Part shown: positions 35,087-43,478 of the stretch, one piece after another
Layout: each line of letters opens with the position of its first letter
How positions within the stretch are numbered: position 1 is the first letter of the stretch
Assembly: GCF_001658005.1 (NCBI RefSeq)
Contig: NZ_CP015986.1
Span: 1,302,001 to 1,366,000, forward strand
DNA length: 64,000 bases
Source: Sphingobium sp. EP60837
GTDB taxonomy: Bacteria > Pseudomonadota > Alphaproteobacteria > Sphingomonadales > Sphingomonadaceae
Direction: 5' to 3'
Program-made: the position numbers and the translations under genes
Notes under the pieces: generated by a model
Seen by the model: only the letters and a program-made list of their open reading frames with translations
Told to the model about the DNA's origin: nothing
Database searches by the model: none

Positions 35087-36352
35087 ATGAAGCTGCTTCC
35101 CGTTCCCCTTCCCGCCGCCGATGCGCCGGTTCGCTCCTCGCGCGATATGCGTATGGTGGCGACGGGCATGTTGCTCGCCATGGCGGCGCTGTTCCTGATC
35201 GCGCGGGCGACAACCCATGTCCATCCCGCCATCGGCTTCGTCCAGGCGTTCGCCGAGGCGGCGATGGTGGGCGGCCTTGCCGATTGGTTCGCCGTCACCG
35301 CGCTGTTTCGCCATCCGTTGGGCCTGCCCATCCCGCACACGGCGATCATTCCGCGCAACAAGGACCGGATCGGCGACACGCTGGCGCTGTTCCTGCGCGA
35401 TAATTTCTTGACCCCTGCCGTCGTCGCCCGGCGCATGCAACGGCTGGACGTCGCGGGCGCGACGGGGCGCTTCCTCGCCAGCCCTTCAGGCGGAGATGGC
35501 CGACTGCGCGAAGGCGCGTCACGGCTGGCCGCGGACATGCTGGAGGCGTTGGACCAGGAACGGCTGGGCGGCATGGTGAAGGGCGCCATCGCGCAGCGGC
35601 TTCGGGGCGTGAACCTGTCGCCGCTGATCGGCCAGGCGATCGAAGCGGCGATGCGCGACGGCCGCCATGCGCCGGTGATGGACGGCATCATACATTGGGC
35701 GGACCGCACGCTGGAAGCCAATGACCATCTGATCCGCCAGATGGTTCATGACCGCGCAGGCAAGATATTGCGCTGGACTGGGCTGGATGAAAATCTTTCC
35801 AATGCGATCATCGATGGCCTGCGGCGACTGCTGGCGGAAATGGCGGCCGATCCCGGCCACAGCCTGCGCCTCAAGGCGGAAGAAGGCATGACGAAGCTGG
35901 CGCAGGACCTACAATTCGATGCCGGCATGCAGGAGCGCGTCTCCCGCATCCGCGACGAGATCGTCGATAATCCCGCAATGCAGCGCTGGATCGACGGCCT
36001 GTGGGAGCAGGCCCGGTCCGGGCTGCTGCGCGCAATACGCGATCCGGGGAAGGCAATGGCAGGGCGTCTGGGCGAAGCGCTGCAGCAATTGGGCGGGACG
36101 CTGCAGGAAAATGCCCGGCTGCGCCTATTGATCAACCGTTTCGTGCGGCGCGCGGCGGTAGGCGCGACGGCGGCCTACGGCGATTCCATCGTGACACTGG
36201 TCAGCGAAACGGTGCGCGGCTGGGACGCGGGCACAGTGACCAGCCGGCTAGAGGGCGCAGTGGGACGGGACCTGCAATATATCCGGATCAATGGAACATT
36301 GGTTGGCGGGCTGGTGGGCCTGGCGATTCACTGCGTCGATACATTCTTCTGA
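35087..36352 (+). CDS. DUF445 membrane protein
   Basis: About 421 residues from the ATG at 35087 (a TTG at 35048 would add 13 residues). An N-terminal helix (MVATGMLLAMAALFLIA) is followed by the DUF445 hallmark AAMVGGLADWFAVTALFRHPLG and IPHTAIIPRNKDRIGDTL. A long helical body and a C-terminal helix (GTLVGGLVGLAIHCVD) come next. Inner-membrane location; function unknown. It follows the RND genes by about 70 bp and may be co-transcribed. Confidence 0.9.
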   Translation: MKLLPVPLPAADAPVRSSRDMRMVATGMLLAMAALFLIARATTHVHPAIGFVQAFAEAAMVGGLADWFAVTALFRHPLGLPIPHTAIIPRNKDRIGDTLALFLRDNFLTPAVVARRMQRLDVAGATGRFLASPSGGDGRLREGASRLAADMLEALDQERLGGMVKGAIAQRLRGVNLSPLIGQAIEAAMRDGRHAPVMDGIIHWADRTLEANDHLIRQMVHDRAGKILRWTGLDENLSNAIIDGLRRLLAEMAADPGHSLRLKAEEGMTKLAQDLQFDAGMQERVSRIRDEIVDNPAMQRWIDGLWEQARSGLLRAIRDPGKAMAGRLGEALQQLGGTLQENARLRLLINRFVRRAAVGATAAYGDSIVTLVSETVRGWDAGTVTSRLEGAVGRDLQYIRINGTLVGGLVGLAIHCVDTFF

Positions 36353-36419
36353 AATTTGCGCTCTAAAATCCTTGAAAGAGCCTCCGGCCATCCCTAGCTG
36401 GCGTCGGCAAGGTAACTGC

Positions 36420-36434
36420 GTTGCAATTTGCAAC
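36420..36434. promoter_or_regulatory. 15-bp palindrome upstream of the Old Yellow Enzyme gene
   Basis: GTTGCAATTTGCAAC is a perfect 7-1-7 dyad centred 25 bp before the ATG at 36452. Old Yellow Enzyme genes are often under redox- or electrophile-sensing TetR, ArsR or MarR repressors; this is a good operator candidate, though no regulator gene is adjacent. Confidence 0.5.
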
Positions 36435-36451
36435 TTTGATAAGGGGAAATC

Positions 36452-37534
36452 ATGACCAGCCTCTTCGATCCCGTACAGCTCGGCGCCGTCACGGCCCGCA
36501 ACCGCATCTTCATGGCGCCCCTGACCCGCGCCCGCGCGACCCACGATCATGTGCCCACGCCGATCATGGCAGATTATTACCGGCAGCGTGCATCGGCCGG
36601 GCTGATCATCAGCGAAGGCATCGGCGTGTCGCAGCAGGGGCTTGGCTGGCCCTATGCAGCCGGTATCTGGTCTGCCGAGCAAGTGGCTGCGTGGAAGCCG
36701 GTGACGCAGGCAGTGCATGACGCGGGCGGCCGCATTTTCGCGCAGCTCTGGCACATGGGCAGGCTGGTGCATTCGAGCGTCACAGGTGAGCAGCCTGTAT
36801 CATCCAGCCCCGTCACGGCCCCAGGCCACGCGCATAGCTATGAAGGCAACAAGCCCTATGAGCAGCCGCGCGCGTTGGAAGCAGAGGAAATCCCGGCCCT
36901 GATCGCGACTTATGTCACGGCCGCGCGCAACGCCCGTGAAGCAGGATTTGACGGCGTGCAGATCCATGCCGCCAATGGCTATCTGATCGACGAGTTCCTG
37001 CGTGATGGCGTCAATCAGCGGCAGGACGCTTATGGCGGCAGCCCGGAAAATCGCGCACGTTTGTTGCGCGAGATCACACAGGCGGTTGCGGACGCGATCG
37101 GTGCGGATCGCACGGCGGTTCGGCTGTCGCTGAACGGCGCGTCGCAGGGAACGGACGACAGCGATCCTGCGAGCCTATCTGCCGCCATCGCACAGGCGTT
37201 GGAACCGATCGGCCTCGCTTTCGTGGAAATGCGCGAACTGCGGCAGGACGGGACGCGTGGCGCCAGCGACGTGCCACGCCAGTCTCCGATCGTGCGCCGT
37301 TACTTTAGCGGCCCGTTGGTGCTGAACAGCGATTATGATGTGGCCCGCGCTCAAGAGGATCTGACCAGCGGCCTAGCCCAGGCGATCAGCTTTGGCCGGC
37401 CCTTCATCTCCAACCCCGACCTGCCCGACCGCTTTTCGGCGGGCGCGCCGCTCAATGCGTTGAGCGAAGGCACGCTCTATACGCAGGGCGCGGAAGGCTA
37501 TGTCGATTATCCAGTGCTTGCCAAGGCTGGGTGA
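36452..37534 (+). CDS. Old Yellow Enzyme-family alkene reductase (NemA-like)
   Basis: A 360-residue FMN enzyme. The start SLFDPVQLGAVTARNRIFMAPLTR, the active-site H172 and N175 in IHAANGYLIDEFL, and the later FGRPFISNPDLP phosphate-binding end are diagnostic. It reduces activated C=C bonds (enones, maleimides) and often nitro compounds with NAD(P)H. AAGGGG lies before the ATG. It is monocistronic, ending at a bidirectional terminator shared with ribH. Confidence 0.94.
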   Translation: MTSLFDPVQLGAVTARNRIFMAPLTRARATHDHVPTPIMADYYRQRASAGLIISEGIGVSQQGLGWPYAAGIWSAEQVAAWKPVTQAVHDAGGRIFAQLWHMGRLVHSSVTGEQPVSSSPVTAPGHAHSYEGNKPYEQPRALEAEEIPALIATYVTAARNAREAGFDGVQIHAANGYLIDEFLRDGVNQRQDAYGGSPENRARLLREITQAVADAIGADRTAVRLSLNGASQGTDDSDPASLSAAIAQALEPIGLAFVEMRELRQDGTRGASDVPRQSPIVRRYFSGPLVLNSDYDVARAQEDLTSGLAQAISFGRPFISNPDLPDRFSAGAPLNALSEGTLYTQGAEGYVDYPVLAKAG

Positions 37535-37625
37535 CGGGCTTCAGCCGCTTGGGTCGGGCGGGTGCGGGAAGTTGCGCCTAGGTGTCTGGACTTCGCCCGA
37601 GACCAACGGATTTTGATAATGGAGG

Positions 37626-37657
37626 AAAGGGCCGCCTGTATTAGGGGGCGGCCCTTT
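37626..37657. terminator. Bidirectional terminator between OYE and ribH
   Basis: AAAGGGCCGCC and GGCGGCCCTTT form an 11-bp stem with a 10-nt loop. A-runs and T-runs on the two flanks let it serve both converging genes. Confidence 0.75.
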
Positions 37658-37675
37658 CTTCATTTCAGCTTAAGC

Positions 37676-38098
37676 TCAGGCGCTGAATTTCTCGCGGAGC
37701 GCCAGCATGGCGAGGGCCGCCTTAGCCGCCTCGCCGCCCTTGTCCTTTTCGTCCGGACGGGCGCGGGTCAGGGCTTGCGCCTCGTTTTCCACGGTCAGGA
37801 TGCCGTTGCCGATCGGGATGCCGTCCATGCTGAGCGCCATCAGGCCGCGCGCGCTTTCGTTCGAGACCACTTCGAAATGATAGGTCTCGCCCCGGATCAC
37901 GACGCCGATCGCGACGAAGCCGTCATAGCGGCCGGTTTCCGCCGCCAGCGCCACCGCACCGGGAATCTCAAGCGCGCCGGGCACGGTCACGACCTCATAT
38001 TTATGCCCTTCCGCATCGAGCGCAGCGGCGGCGCCTTCGATCAGAAGGTCGTTGAGATGGTCGTAGAAACGCGCTTCAACGATCAGGAATTTCGCCAC
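37676..38098 (-). CDS. ribH: 6,7-dimethyl-8-ribityllumazine synthase
   Basis: A 140-residue protein of the usual length. It has [20 protein letters not shown] at the start, [18 protein letters not shown] near 40-57, and the catalytic-loop region [14 protein letters not shown] near 76-89 with the conserved histidine. It condenses the RibD product with the RibB product. It is downstream of ribB by 14 bp, in one operon. Confidence 0.96.
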   Translation of the reverse strand: MAKFLIVEARFYDHLNDLLIEGAAAALDAEGHKYEVVTVPGALEIPGAVALAAETGRYDGFVAIGVVIRGETYHFEVVSNESARGLMALSMDGIPIGNGILTVENEAQALTRARPDEKDKGGEAAKAALAMLALREKFSA

Positions 38099-38112
38099 GG
38101 CTGATGTCCTTC

Positions 38113-39396
38113 TTATAGCTCGACGGACCGCTGCCCAACCACGGCGAGGTCATAGCCGTCAAGCGCGATCAGGCTGTGATGCGTGTTGCTGAGCAGGATC
38201 ATGTCATGGACGCCGAGGTCGGCGAGGATCTGCGCGCCGACGCCATAGTCGCGAAGCTCATCCATACCGCTGCCAGGCTGACCGGCATGATGGCGCAGGA
38301 TGCGGCTGACAAAGTCCACCGGCGAGGTGCCGGTCAGGACGACGATGATGCCCGCCCCTTCCTGCGCGATGATTTCCATCGACTTGGCGAGCAAACCGCG
38401 ACGAGGGCCGGTGGCGCCATAAACGTCGTCGAGCAGCGAAAGCTGATGGACGCGGACCAAGGTGGGCTCGTCGGGAGCGACATGGCCCTTTTGCAGCACC
38501 AACTGCTCGCTATGCGTCGCCTTGTTGTAGAAGCTGATTGCCTTCCAATCGCCGCCCCACTCACTCTTGAACGTGGTTTCGGCGCGGCGTTCGACCATAT
38601 GATCGTGGCGGCGGCGATAGGCGATGAGATCGCGGATCGTACCGATCTTCATCTTATGCTTCTGCGCAAAGGGGATGAGGTCGTCGAGGCGTGCCATCGT
38701 GCCGTCGTCCTTCATCACTTCGCAGATGACGCCGGAAGGGTTGAGCCCGGCGAGGCGCGCTACATCGACCGCCGCTTCGGTATGGCCGGTGCGCACCAGC
38801 ACGCCGCCATCCTTGGCGACCAGCGGGAAGACATGGCCGGGGGTGACGATATCGTCCCGGCCCTTCGATCCGTCGATCGCGACGGAGATGGTACGGGCGC
38901 GGTCGGCGGCGCTGATGCCGGTCGTGACGCCTTCACGCGCTTCGATCGAGACGGTGAAAGCGGTTTCGTGCCGAGTGCCATTGTTGCGGCTCATGAGGTC
39001 GAGGCCCAGTTCCTCGACCCGGTTCTTGGTCATGGCTAGGCAGACGAGGCCGCGGCCATGGGTCGCCATGAAATTGATCGCGTCGGGCGTCGCCATTTGC
39101 GCAGGGATGACGAGGTCGCCCTCATTCTCACGGTCTTCGTCATCAACCAGGATGAACATGCGGCCGTTGCGCGCTTCGTTGATGATCTCTTCCGGACTGG
39201 CGAGCGCGGTCCCGCCTTCGCGGCGAAGGAGGTAGCTTTCCAGCTTGCCCAACGTGTCGGCGGTCGGGTTCCAATCGGGTTCGCCCAGCTTGCGCAGGCT
39301 GTTGGCGTGCAGACCAGCGGCGCGGGCCAGACCGGAACGGGACATGCCGCCTTCGTTGACCAATGTACGGACGGTATCAATAAGCGCAGATGACAT
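38113..39396 (-). CDS. ribB: 3,4-dihydroxy-2-butanone-4-phosphate synthase with N-terminal HTH and degenerate RibA domain
   Basis: 427 residues from the ATG at 39396 (AGGAGA upstream). Residues ~5-56 form an Xre-like helix-turn-helix ([20 protein letters not shown]). Residues ~66-262 are RibB, with the metal and substrate motif [11 protein letters not shown] (85-95), [12 protein letters not shown] and TPGHVFPL. Residues ~265-427 resemble GTP cyclohydrolase II, but the zinc cysteines are replaced: S320 for the first, P331 and R333 for the CxC pair. It should therefore make DHBP but not act as RibA. A perfect palindrome lies in its promoter. A separate ribA must exist elsewhere. Confidence 0.92.
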   Translation of the reverse strand: MSSALIDTVRTLVNEGGMSRSGLARAAGLHANSLRKLGEPDWNPTADTLGKLESYLLRREGGTALASPEEIINEARNGRMFILVDDEDRENEGDLVIPAQMATPDAINFMATHGRGLVCLAMTKNRVEELGLDLMSRNNGTRHETAFTVSIEAREGVTTGISAADRARTISVAIDGSKGRDDIVTPGHVFPLVAKDGGVLVRTGHTEAAVDVARLAGLNPSGVICEVMKDDGTMARLDDLIPFAQKHKMKIGTIRDLIAYRRRHDHMVERRAETTFKSEWGGDWKAISFYNKATHSEQLVLQKGHVAPDEPTLVRVHQLSLLDDVYGATGPRRGLLAKSMEIIAQEGAGIIVVLTGTSPVDFVSRILRHHAGQPGSGMDELRDYGVGAQILADLGVHDMILLSNTHHSLIALDGYDLAVVGQRSVEL

Positions 39397-39437
39397 GACA
39401 CGACTCTCCTGTGGCACAAGGGCCTTGTCAGGAGGGT

Positions 39438-39455
39438 ATCACATTATAATGTGAT
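39438..39455. promoter_or_regulatory. Perfect 18-bp palindrome in the ribB promoter
   Basis: ATCACATTATAATGTGAT is a perfect dyad lying 42 bp before the ribB ATG, in the 74-bp gap after ribE. On the minus strand it contains TATAAT, a perfect -10 hexamer, so bound protein would block initiation. The base pattern is not the CRP consensus. Confidence 0.6.
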
Positions 39456-39470
39456 TTTATCAAGCAGGAA

Positions 39471-40082
39471 TCACACTGCTCCGCGAAGGCTTTGCATCCG
39501 GTCGAGATAGCGAGCAAGCACGTCAATCTCCAGATTGAAGGTCCGGCCGGGTGTCAGCTGGTCAAGCGTGGTTGCTGCGGCGGTGTGCGGGATGATGTTG
39601 AGACCGAAATGCACCGAACCGTCCGGCTGGTCCTCCACGCTATTCACGGTCAAAGAAATGCCATCGAGCGTGATCGACCCCTTGGCCGCGAGCGCCGGGG
39701 CCAGAGCGGCGGGGGCGTCGATGACGAGGCGCGTTGAATCGCCTTCGGGGGTGGCGGACACCAGGGTGCCGATCCCATCGACGTGGCCGGTGACGATATG
39801 GCCGCCCAACTCGTCGCCGACCTTGAGTGCGCGTTCGAGGTTCAGCCGTCCGCCCTGCACCCAGAGCCCCGGCGCCGTGCGCGTGACTGTTTCGGCGGAC
39901 AGATCGACGGCGAACCAGCCCTCCCCCTTTTCCACTACAGTGAGGCACGCTCCTGAGCAGGCGATCGACGCGCCGATCGCGACGCCGTCCATGTCATAGG
40001 CCGAAGCGATGACTAGGCGCAGGTCGCCGCGCTGCTCGGTAGAGCGGATGGTGCCAATATCGGTGATGATGCCGGTGAACAT
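39471..40082 (-). CDS. ribE: Riboflavin synthase, alpha-type
   Basis: A 203-residue protein with the two tandem lumazine-binding barrels. The first starts MFTGIITDIGTI and has GASIACSGACLTV; the second has GGHIVTGHVDGIGTL and GSITLDGISLTVN. It dismutates two 6,7-dimethyl-8-ribityllumazine molecules to riboflavin. It lies 34 bp downstream of ribD on the same strand. Confidence 0.96.
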   Translation of the reverse strand: MFTGIITDIGTIRSTEQRGDLRLVIASAYDMDGVAIGASIACSGACLTVVEKGEGWFAVDLSAETVTRTAPGLWVQGGRLNLERALKVGDELGGHIVTGHVDGIGTLVSATPEGDSTRLVIDAPAALAPALAAKGSITLDGISLTVNSVEDQPDGSVHFGLNIIPHTAAATTLDQLTPGRTFNLEIDVLARYLDRMQSLRGAV

Positions 40083-40116
40083 GGGTGGTGCGGTCCTGCT
40101 GCCTATAAGCCGCGCT

Positions 40117-41100
40117 CTAGGCGCTGCGCTGCCTTTCGTAAACCTCGAGCCGGTCCTCGCCCAGCTTGCGCTCGTCCGTCAGCCGCCAGCGGCCATGGGC
40201 CTGCGCGAGATCGGAGAGGCCGATGTCGCCGAGACCGGGAAGCCCTGAACCGATCAGGATCGGGGCGCGGTAGAGCAACAGCCGATCGACCAGATCGGCG
40301 TGGAGGAAGGAGGCTGCGGCAGCGGCTCCGCCCTCTATCAAAAGATGATCGACATGGGCGAGCGCGGCGATGTCCCCCGGGTGCTCGATCGCCTCCCAGC
40401 CCTTTGGCGCGGCGCCACGGCTCAACAACAGGCGGCGGGGGGAGCGATTTTCCAGCCCTCTGAGCCGTACGTCGAGACGCGGCTTGTCGGCGCGAAGCGT
40501 GCCGCCCCCGACCAATATGGCGTCATGCCGCGCACGTTCGAGATGGGCATGGGCGCGCGCGGCTTCGCCAGTGATCCAGCGGCTCGACCCATTCTTGAGC
40601 GCGATGCAGCCGTCGAGCGAAAGGCCAAGCTTCAAGGTGACGGCGGGGCGGCCCAGCGTCTGGCGCAGCACGAAGCCACACATGGCGGACGCTGCTTCCT
40701 GGGCCATCAGGCCCATTTCAACCTGGATGCCGCGCGCACGCAGATGCTCCGCGCCCTGTCCATCGGTGCGGGGATCGGGATCGCGCAAGGCGATGACGAC
40801 GCGCGTCACCCCTGCCCGCGCCATCAGGTCGGCGCAGCGAGGGCCGCGTGCGGAAAGGTGGAAGCAGGGCTCCAGCGTCACATAGGCCGTCGCGCCACGC
40901 GCCTGGTCCAGCGCTTGGTCAAGCGCCTGCGCCTCCGCATGGGGACGGCCGCCTTTTTGCGTCCAGCCGCGCCCGACGACCACGCCGTCGCGGACAATCA
41001 GGCAGCCGACATTGGGATTGGGCGTGGAAAGCCCGCGCCCGCGTTCGGACAGGGCGATGGCCGCTGCCATGAAACGGCGGTCGTCAGTGGAATCGGCCAT
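40117..41100 (-). CDS. ribD: Bifunctional riboflavin deaminase/reductase
   Basis: 327 residues from the ATG at 41100. The N-terminal deaminase has zinc ligands H54 (HAEAQAL, with E56), C79 (EPC) and C89 (PRC); the usual PPC is PRC here. The C-terminal reductase begins at RPAVTLKLGLSLDGCIAL and contains GGGTLRADKPRL. It catalyses two steps from the GTP cyclohydrolase product toward lumazine. The frame is open upstream but belongs to the next gene. Confidence 0.95.
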   Translation of the reverse strand: MADSTDDRRFMAAAIALSERGRGLSTPNPNVGCLIVRDGVVVGRGWTQKGGRPHAEAQALDQALDQARGATAYVTLEPCFHLSARGPRCADLMARAGVTRVVIALRDPDPRTDGQGAEHLRARGIQVEMGLMAQEAASAMCGFVLRQTLGRPAVTLKLGLSLDGCIALKNGSSRWITGEAARAHAHLERARHDAILVGGGTLRADKPRLDVRLRGLENRSPRRLLLSRGAAPKGWEAIEHPGDIAALAHVDHLLIEGGAAAAASFLHADLVDRLLLYRAPILIGSGLPGLGDIGLSDLAQAHGRWRLTDERKLGEDRLEVYERQRSA

Positions 41101-41111
41101 AGCGCGTTCGG

Positions 41112-41567
41112 TCAAGGCTGACGGGTTTGAGGTGCGGCCTTCTCCGCCGCCTCCGCCTTTGCAAGCCGCGAGTCGAGCTGCGCGTTGATTTCCTTCAGCG
41201 CTTCCTTCCGCCGAGCGCTGTTGCGAGCTTCTTCGGTCCGCCAGTCGATGCCGAAGGCGTCGGCCCAGCCCTGCATCTGCTTCTGGCGCTTCTGCAGCGC
41301 CGCCTCGCTCTTCGCGAGGTCGATCTTCTGCTGCAGGATGATAGCCGCGTCTGACCGGCTGGCATCCCAGCTTTGTATGTAGATGATCTTGTTGCGGGTC
41401 GGCATGGTGTTGGTGTTGGCATCGACCACGAAGACCCAGATGATCACATAGGTGATCGCGATCGACAGGCCGAGCAGCGGCCATTTATGTGGCCGATTCT
41501 CGCGAAAATAGGTCCACAGGTCGCTGAGAGCGCTCTTGGGAGAGACCGGACGGGGGAAGATCGCCAT
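41112..41567 (-). CDS. Hypothetical single-pass membrane protein
   Basis: 151 residues from the ATG at 41567. One membrane helix spans about residues 30-49 (ending ITYVIIWVFVVDAN), followed by a long charged, coiled-coil-like helix (QQKIDLAKSEAALQKRQKQM and the Lys/Glu/Ala-rich C-terminus). Topology is probably N-in with the helix in the periplasm. It ends 11 bp before ribD and may be part of that operon. I do not recognise the family. Confidence 0.8.
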   Translation of the reverse strand: MAIFPRPVSPKSALSDLWTYFRENRPHKWPLLGLSIAITYVIIWVFVVDANTNTMPTRNKIIYIQSWDASRSDAAIILQQKIDLAKSEAALQKRQKQMQGWADAFGIDWRTEEARNSARRKEALKEINAQLDSRLAKAEAAEKAAPQTRQP

Positions 41568-41632
41568 CGTGGATATATAGGGGATGCCGCAGCCGGATGC
41601 AAAGCCGGCGCTTGCATCCGGCGAGAGCGCGC

Positions 41633-42325
41633 TCACCTGTCGGTCAGCTTGAAGTGGACCGTCAGCACCTTGCTGCTGGCGACCGCAACGCCATCGCGAG
41701 TCGCGGGGCGGAAGCGCCATTTACGCAGGGCGTGGCGCTGAGTGGCGATCCAAAAGGCTTCATCGGTTGCGGATATGCGCGCTATGTCCGTTACCCGTCC
41801 GTCGGCGTTGATGGTGACGCGGACCGTGACGGAGCCTTCCAGCCCCTGGCGGATCATCGATCCCGGATAGTCCGGCTGGAAGGCCGCGAGCGCCTTGGGA
41901 TCGATTTTGGGTTCGACCAGTACGGGCTCATAAGGAGGATTGATGGGCGGGAGGATGATCTCATTCCCGCCAGAACCCTCACCAGTATCGCCGCTACCGA
42001 GCAGGTCTTTAGCGCCACTATCGGGCACATTCACCACACTGTCCGTCTTGCCGGGCGCGGGATCGGTTTTGACCCGAACCGGCAGCTTGGATTCCGGAGG
42101 CTGGGGCTGCGGTTCGGGCGGCGGCGGCGGGTGGAGTGGGATCTGGTTGCCGATGAAGATTTGCGGCACATAGGGGGCGATGACCTCCTTGGGCATCAGG
42201 AGGAAGGCCCCTGCGACCAGAGCATGTACCGCTATCGTCGCGCCGATCCCAACGGGCGATCCGCCACTTCCCCGGTAGCCCGACTGCCCCTGACCGCCCA
42301 TTGGGTGCATCGCCATAAACGTCAT
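41633..42325 (-). CDS. TonB-family energy transducer
   Basis: 230 residues from the ATG at 42325, chosen because GGAGGATG precedes it; a GTG at 42358 is the longer alternative. One N-terminal helix (VGIGATIAVHALVAGAFLLM) is followed by a proline-rich linker (PPPPPEPQPQPPES) and a C-terminal TonB domain (YPGSMIRQGLEGSVTVRVTI). It passes energy from ExbBD to outer-membrane receptors. No exbB or exbD is adjacent. A near-perfect 56-bp palindrome stands directly upstream. Confidence 0.93.
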   Translation of the reverse strand: MTFMAMHPMGGQGQSGYRGSGGSPVGIGATIAVHALVAGAFLLMPKEVIAPYVPQIFIGNQIPLHPPPPPEPQPQPPESKLPVRVKTDPAPGKTDSVVNVPDSGAKDLLGSGDTGEGSGGNEIILPPINPPYEPVLVEPKIDPKALAAFQPDYPGSMIRQGLEGSVTVRVTINADGRVTDIARISATDEAFWIATQRHALRKWRFRPATRDGVAVASSKVLTVHFKLTDR

Positions 42326-42360
42326 CGCATCCTCCATCCTCTGCGCGATCTTGCTCACCG

Positions 42361-42416
42361 CTCCAAAGATGATGTTACATCATATCTCATGATATGTTGC
42401 AACATCATCTTTGGAG
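42361..42416. promoter_or_regulatory. 56-bp near-perfect palindrome between tonB and COQ9 genes
   Basis: CTCCAAAGATGATGTT (42361-42376) and AACATCATCTTTGGAG (42401-42416) are exact 16-bp inverted arms. The pairing continues inward through CATATC/GATATG, with only two mismatches before a 4-nt centre. It lies in the divergent gap and could be an operator for both genes, a cruciform-forming site, or an insertion of a small palindromic repeat. Confidence 0.65.
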
Positions 42417-42466
42417 GGGAGGCGGGGCGCTTGTGCGTGAGGCAGCCGGACCTTACGATAGGCGCT

Positions 42467-43132
42467 ATGAGTCCATTGCCTGAAGACCCGACCCTCGACG
42501 AAGTCCGCGCCTATCTGGCGCCGATCCTGCCGCGCCATGCTGCGTTCGACGGCTGGCGCGCTGAAGCGGTGATGATGGCCGCGGCGGAAGGAAGCGTGGA
42601 CAGAGAGATCGCGCAACTCGCCTTCTCGGCGGGCGCCATGGACATGATCGACGCCTGGTTCGCTAGCATCGACGCGCGCATGATCGAAGCGCTGCCCCCC
42701 GAAAAGATCGCGACCATGTCGATCCGCCAGCGCATCACGGCGCTGATCACCGCGCGGCTCAAGCTGCTGGCGCACGACCGCGAAGCCTTGCGCCGGGCGC
42801 TGGCCGTGATGGCCATGCCGCAAAACAGCGCGCGGGCGGCAAAGCTCGGCTGGCGCGCGGCGGATGTGATGTGGCGCGCGGGCGGAGACAGCGCGACGGA
42901 CTTTAATCATTACAGCAAGAGACTGACCCTGGCGGCAGTCTATGCCGCGACCCTGCTGGTCTTTGTTGATGACGAAAGCGAAGATTGGGCGGACAGCCGC
43001 GCCTTCCTCGATCGGCGGATCGAAGGCGTGATGCGGTTCGAACGCGCCAAAGCCAAGTGGAAGGGCGTCGGCGGCGGCGAGCGGCTGAGCCTTTCCCGCT
43101 TCATCGGCAGGCTGCGCTACCCGGCGGTATGA
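42467..43132 (+). CDS. COQ9-family ubiquinone biosynthesis accessory protein
   Basis: 221 residues from the ATG at 42467. An N-terminal TetR-like helical part (HAAFDGWRAEAVMMAAAEG) is followed by the COQ9 segment (RITALITARLKLL, then AVMAMPQNSARAAKLGWRAADVMWRAGGD). COQ9 binds lipids and helps COQ7-type hydroxylation of quinone intermediates. The open frame upstream of 42467 overlaps the tonB gene and is not part of it. Confidence 0.88.
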   Translation: MSPLPEDPTLDEVRAYLAPILPRHAAFDGWRAEAVMMAAAEGSVDREIAQLAFSAGAMDMIDAWFASIDARMIEALPPEKIATMSIRQRITALITARLKLLAHDREALRRALAVMAMPQNSARAAKLGWRAADVMWRAGGDSATDFNHYSKRLTLAAVYAATLLVFVDDESEDWADSRAFLDRRIEGVMRFERAKAKWKGVGGGERLSLSRFIGRLRYPAV

Positions 43133-43178
43133 TCTGCCGGGGCCGGACGGCGATTCAGTCTGGCCTTTTCCTATCTAT

Positions 43179-43195
43179 ATTGATAGTCACTCGCA
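43179..43195. promoter_or_regulatory. Possible Fur box upstream of feoA
   Basis: Read on the minus strand, TGCGAGTGACTATCAAT resembles alphaproteobacterial Fur sites (TGACTATCA half). It ends 5 bp before the feoA ATG, where a ferrous-iron transporter would need an iron-responsive repressor. Confidence 0.4.
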
Positions 43196-43199
43196 GCTA

Positions 43200-43478
43200 A
43201 TGTCTGCGAGTTTTCCTTCCTTGCGCCTGACCGAACTGCCGCTGCGCCAGCCCGCCTATGTGGATCTGATCGACTGGAGCGCGCTATCCGCTTCGGACGG
43301 GCAGCGATTGCGCGAATTTGGGCTTTGCCAAGGTGCAAGCGTCGAAGCGCTGCACCATGGCGGGCTGCTGGGACGGGGTCCCATCGCCTGCAAGGTCGGA
43401 CGCATGACCATAGCGATGCGGCGCAACCATGCGGCCGCGATCAGCGTGTGCATCGGCCCCCGGGACGATGAGACATGA
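43200..43478 (+). CDS. feoA: Ferrous iron transport protein A
   Basis: A 92-residue SH3-like FeoA: LTELPLRQPAYV at the start, LREFGLCQGASVEALHHGGL in the middle, and GRGPIACKVGRMTIAMRRNHA at the end. It supports FeoB-driven Fe(II) uptake. Its stop overlaps the feoB start (ATGA), so the pair is coupled. Confidence 0.93.
   Translation: MSASFPSLRLTELPLRQPAYVDLIDWSALSASDGQRLREFGLCQGASVEALHHGGLLGRGPIACKVGRMTIAMRRNHAAAISVCIGPRDDET

Noticed and set aside
39438..39455. CRP site as explanation of the ribB palindrome
   Set aside because: CRP sites read TGTGA-N6-TCACA; here the half sites are in the opposite order (ATCACA...TGTGAT), so it is not a CRP box.
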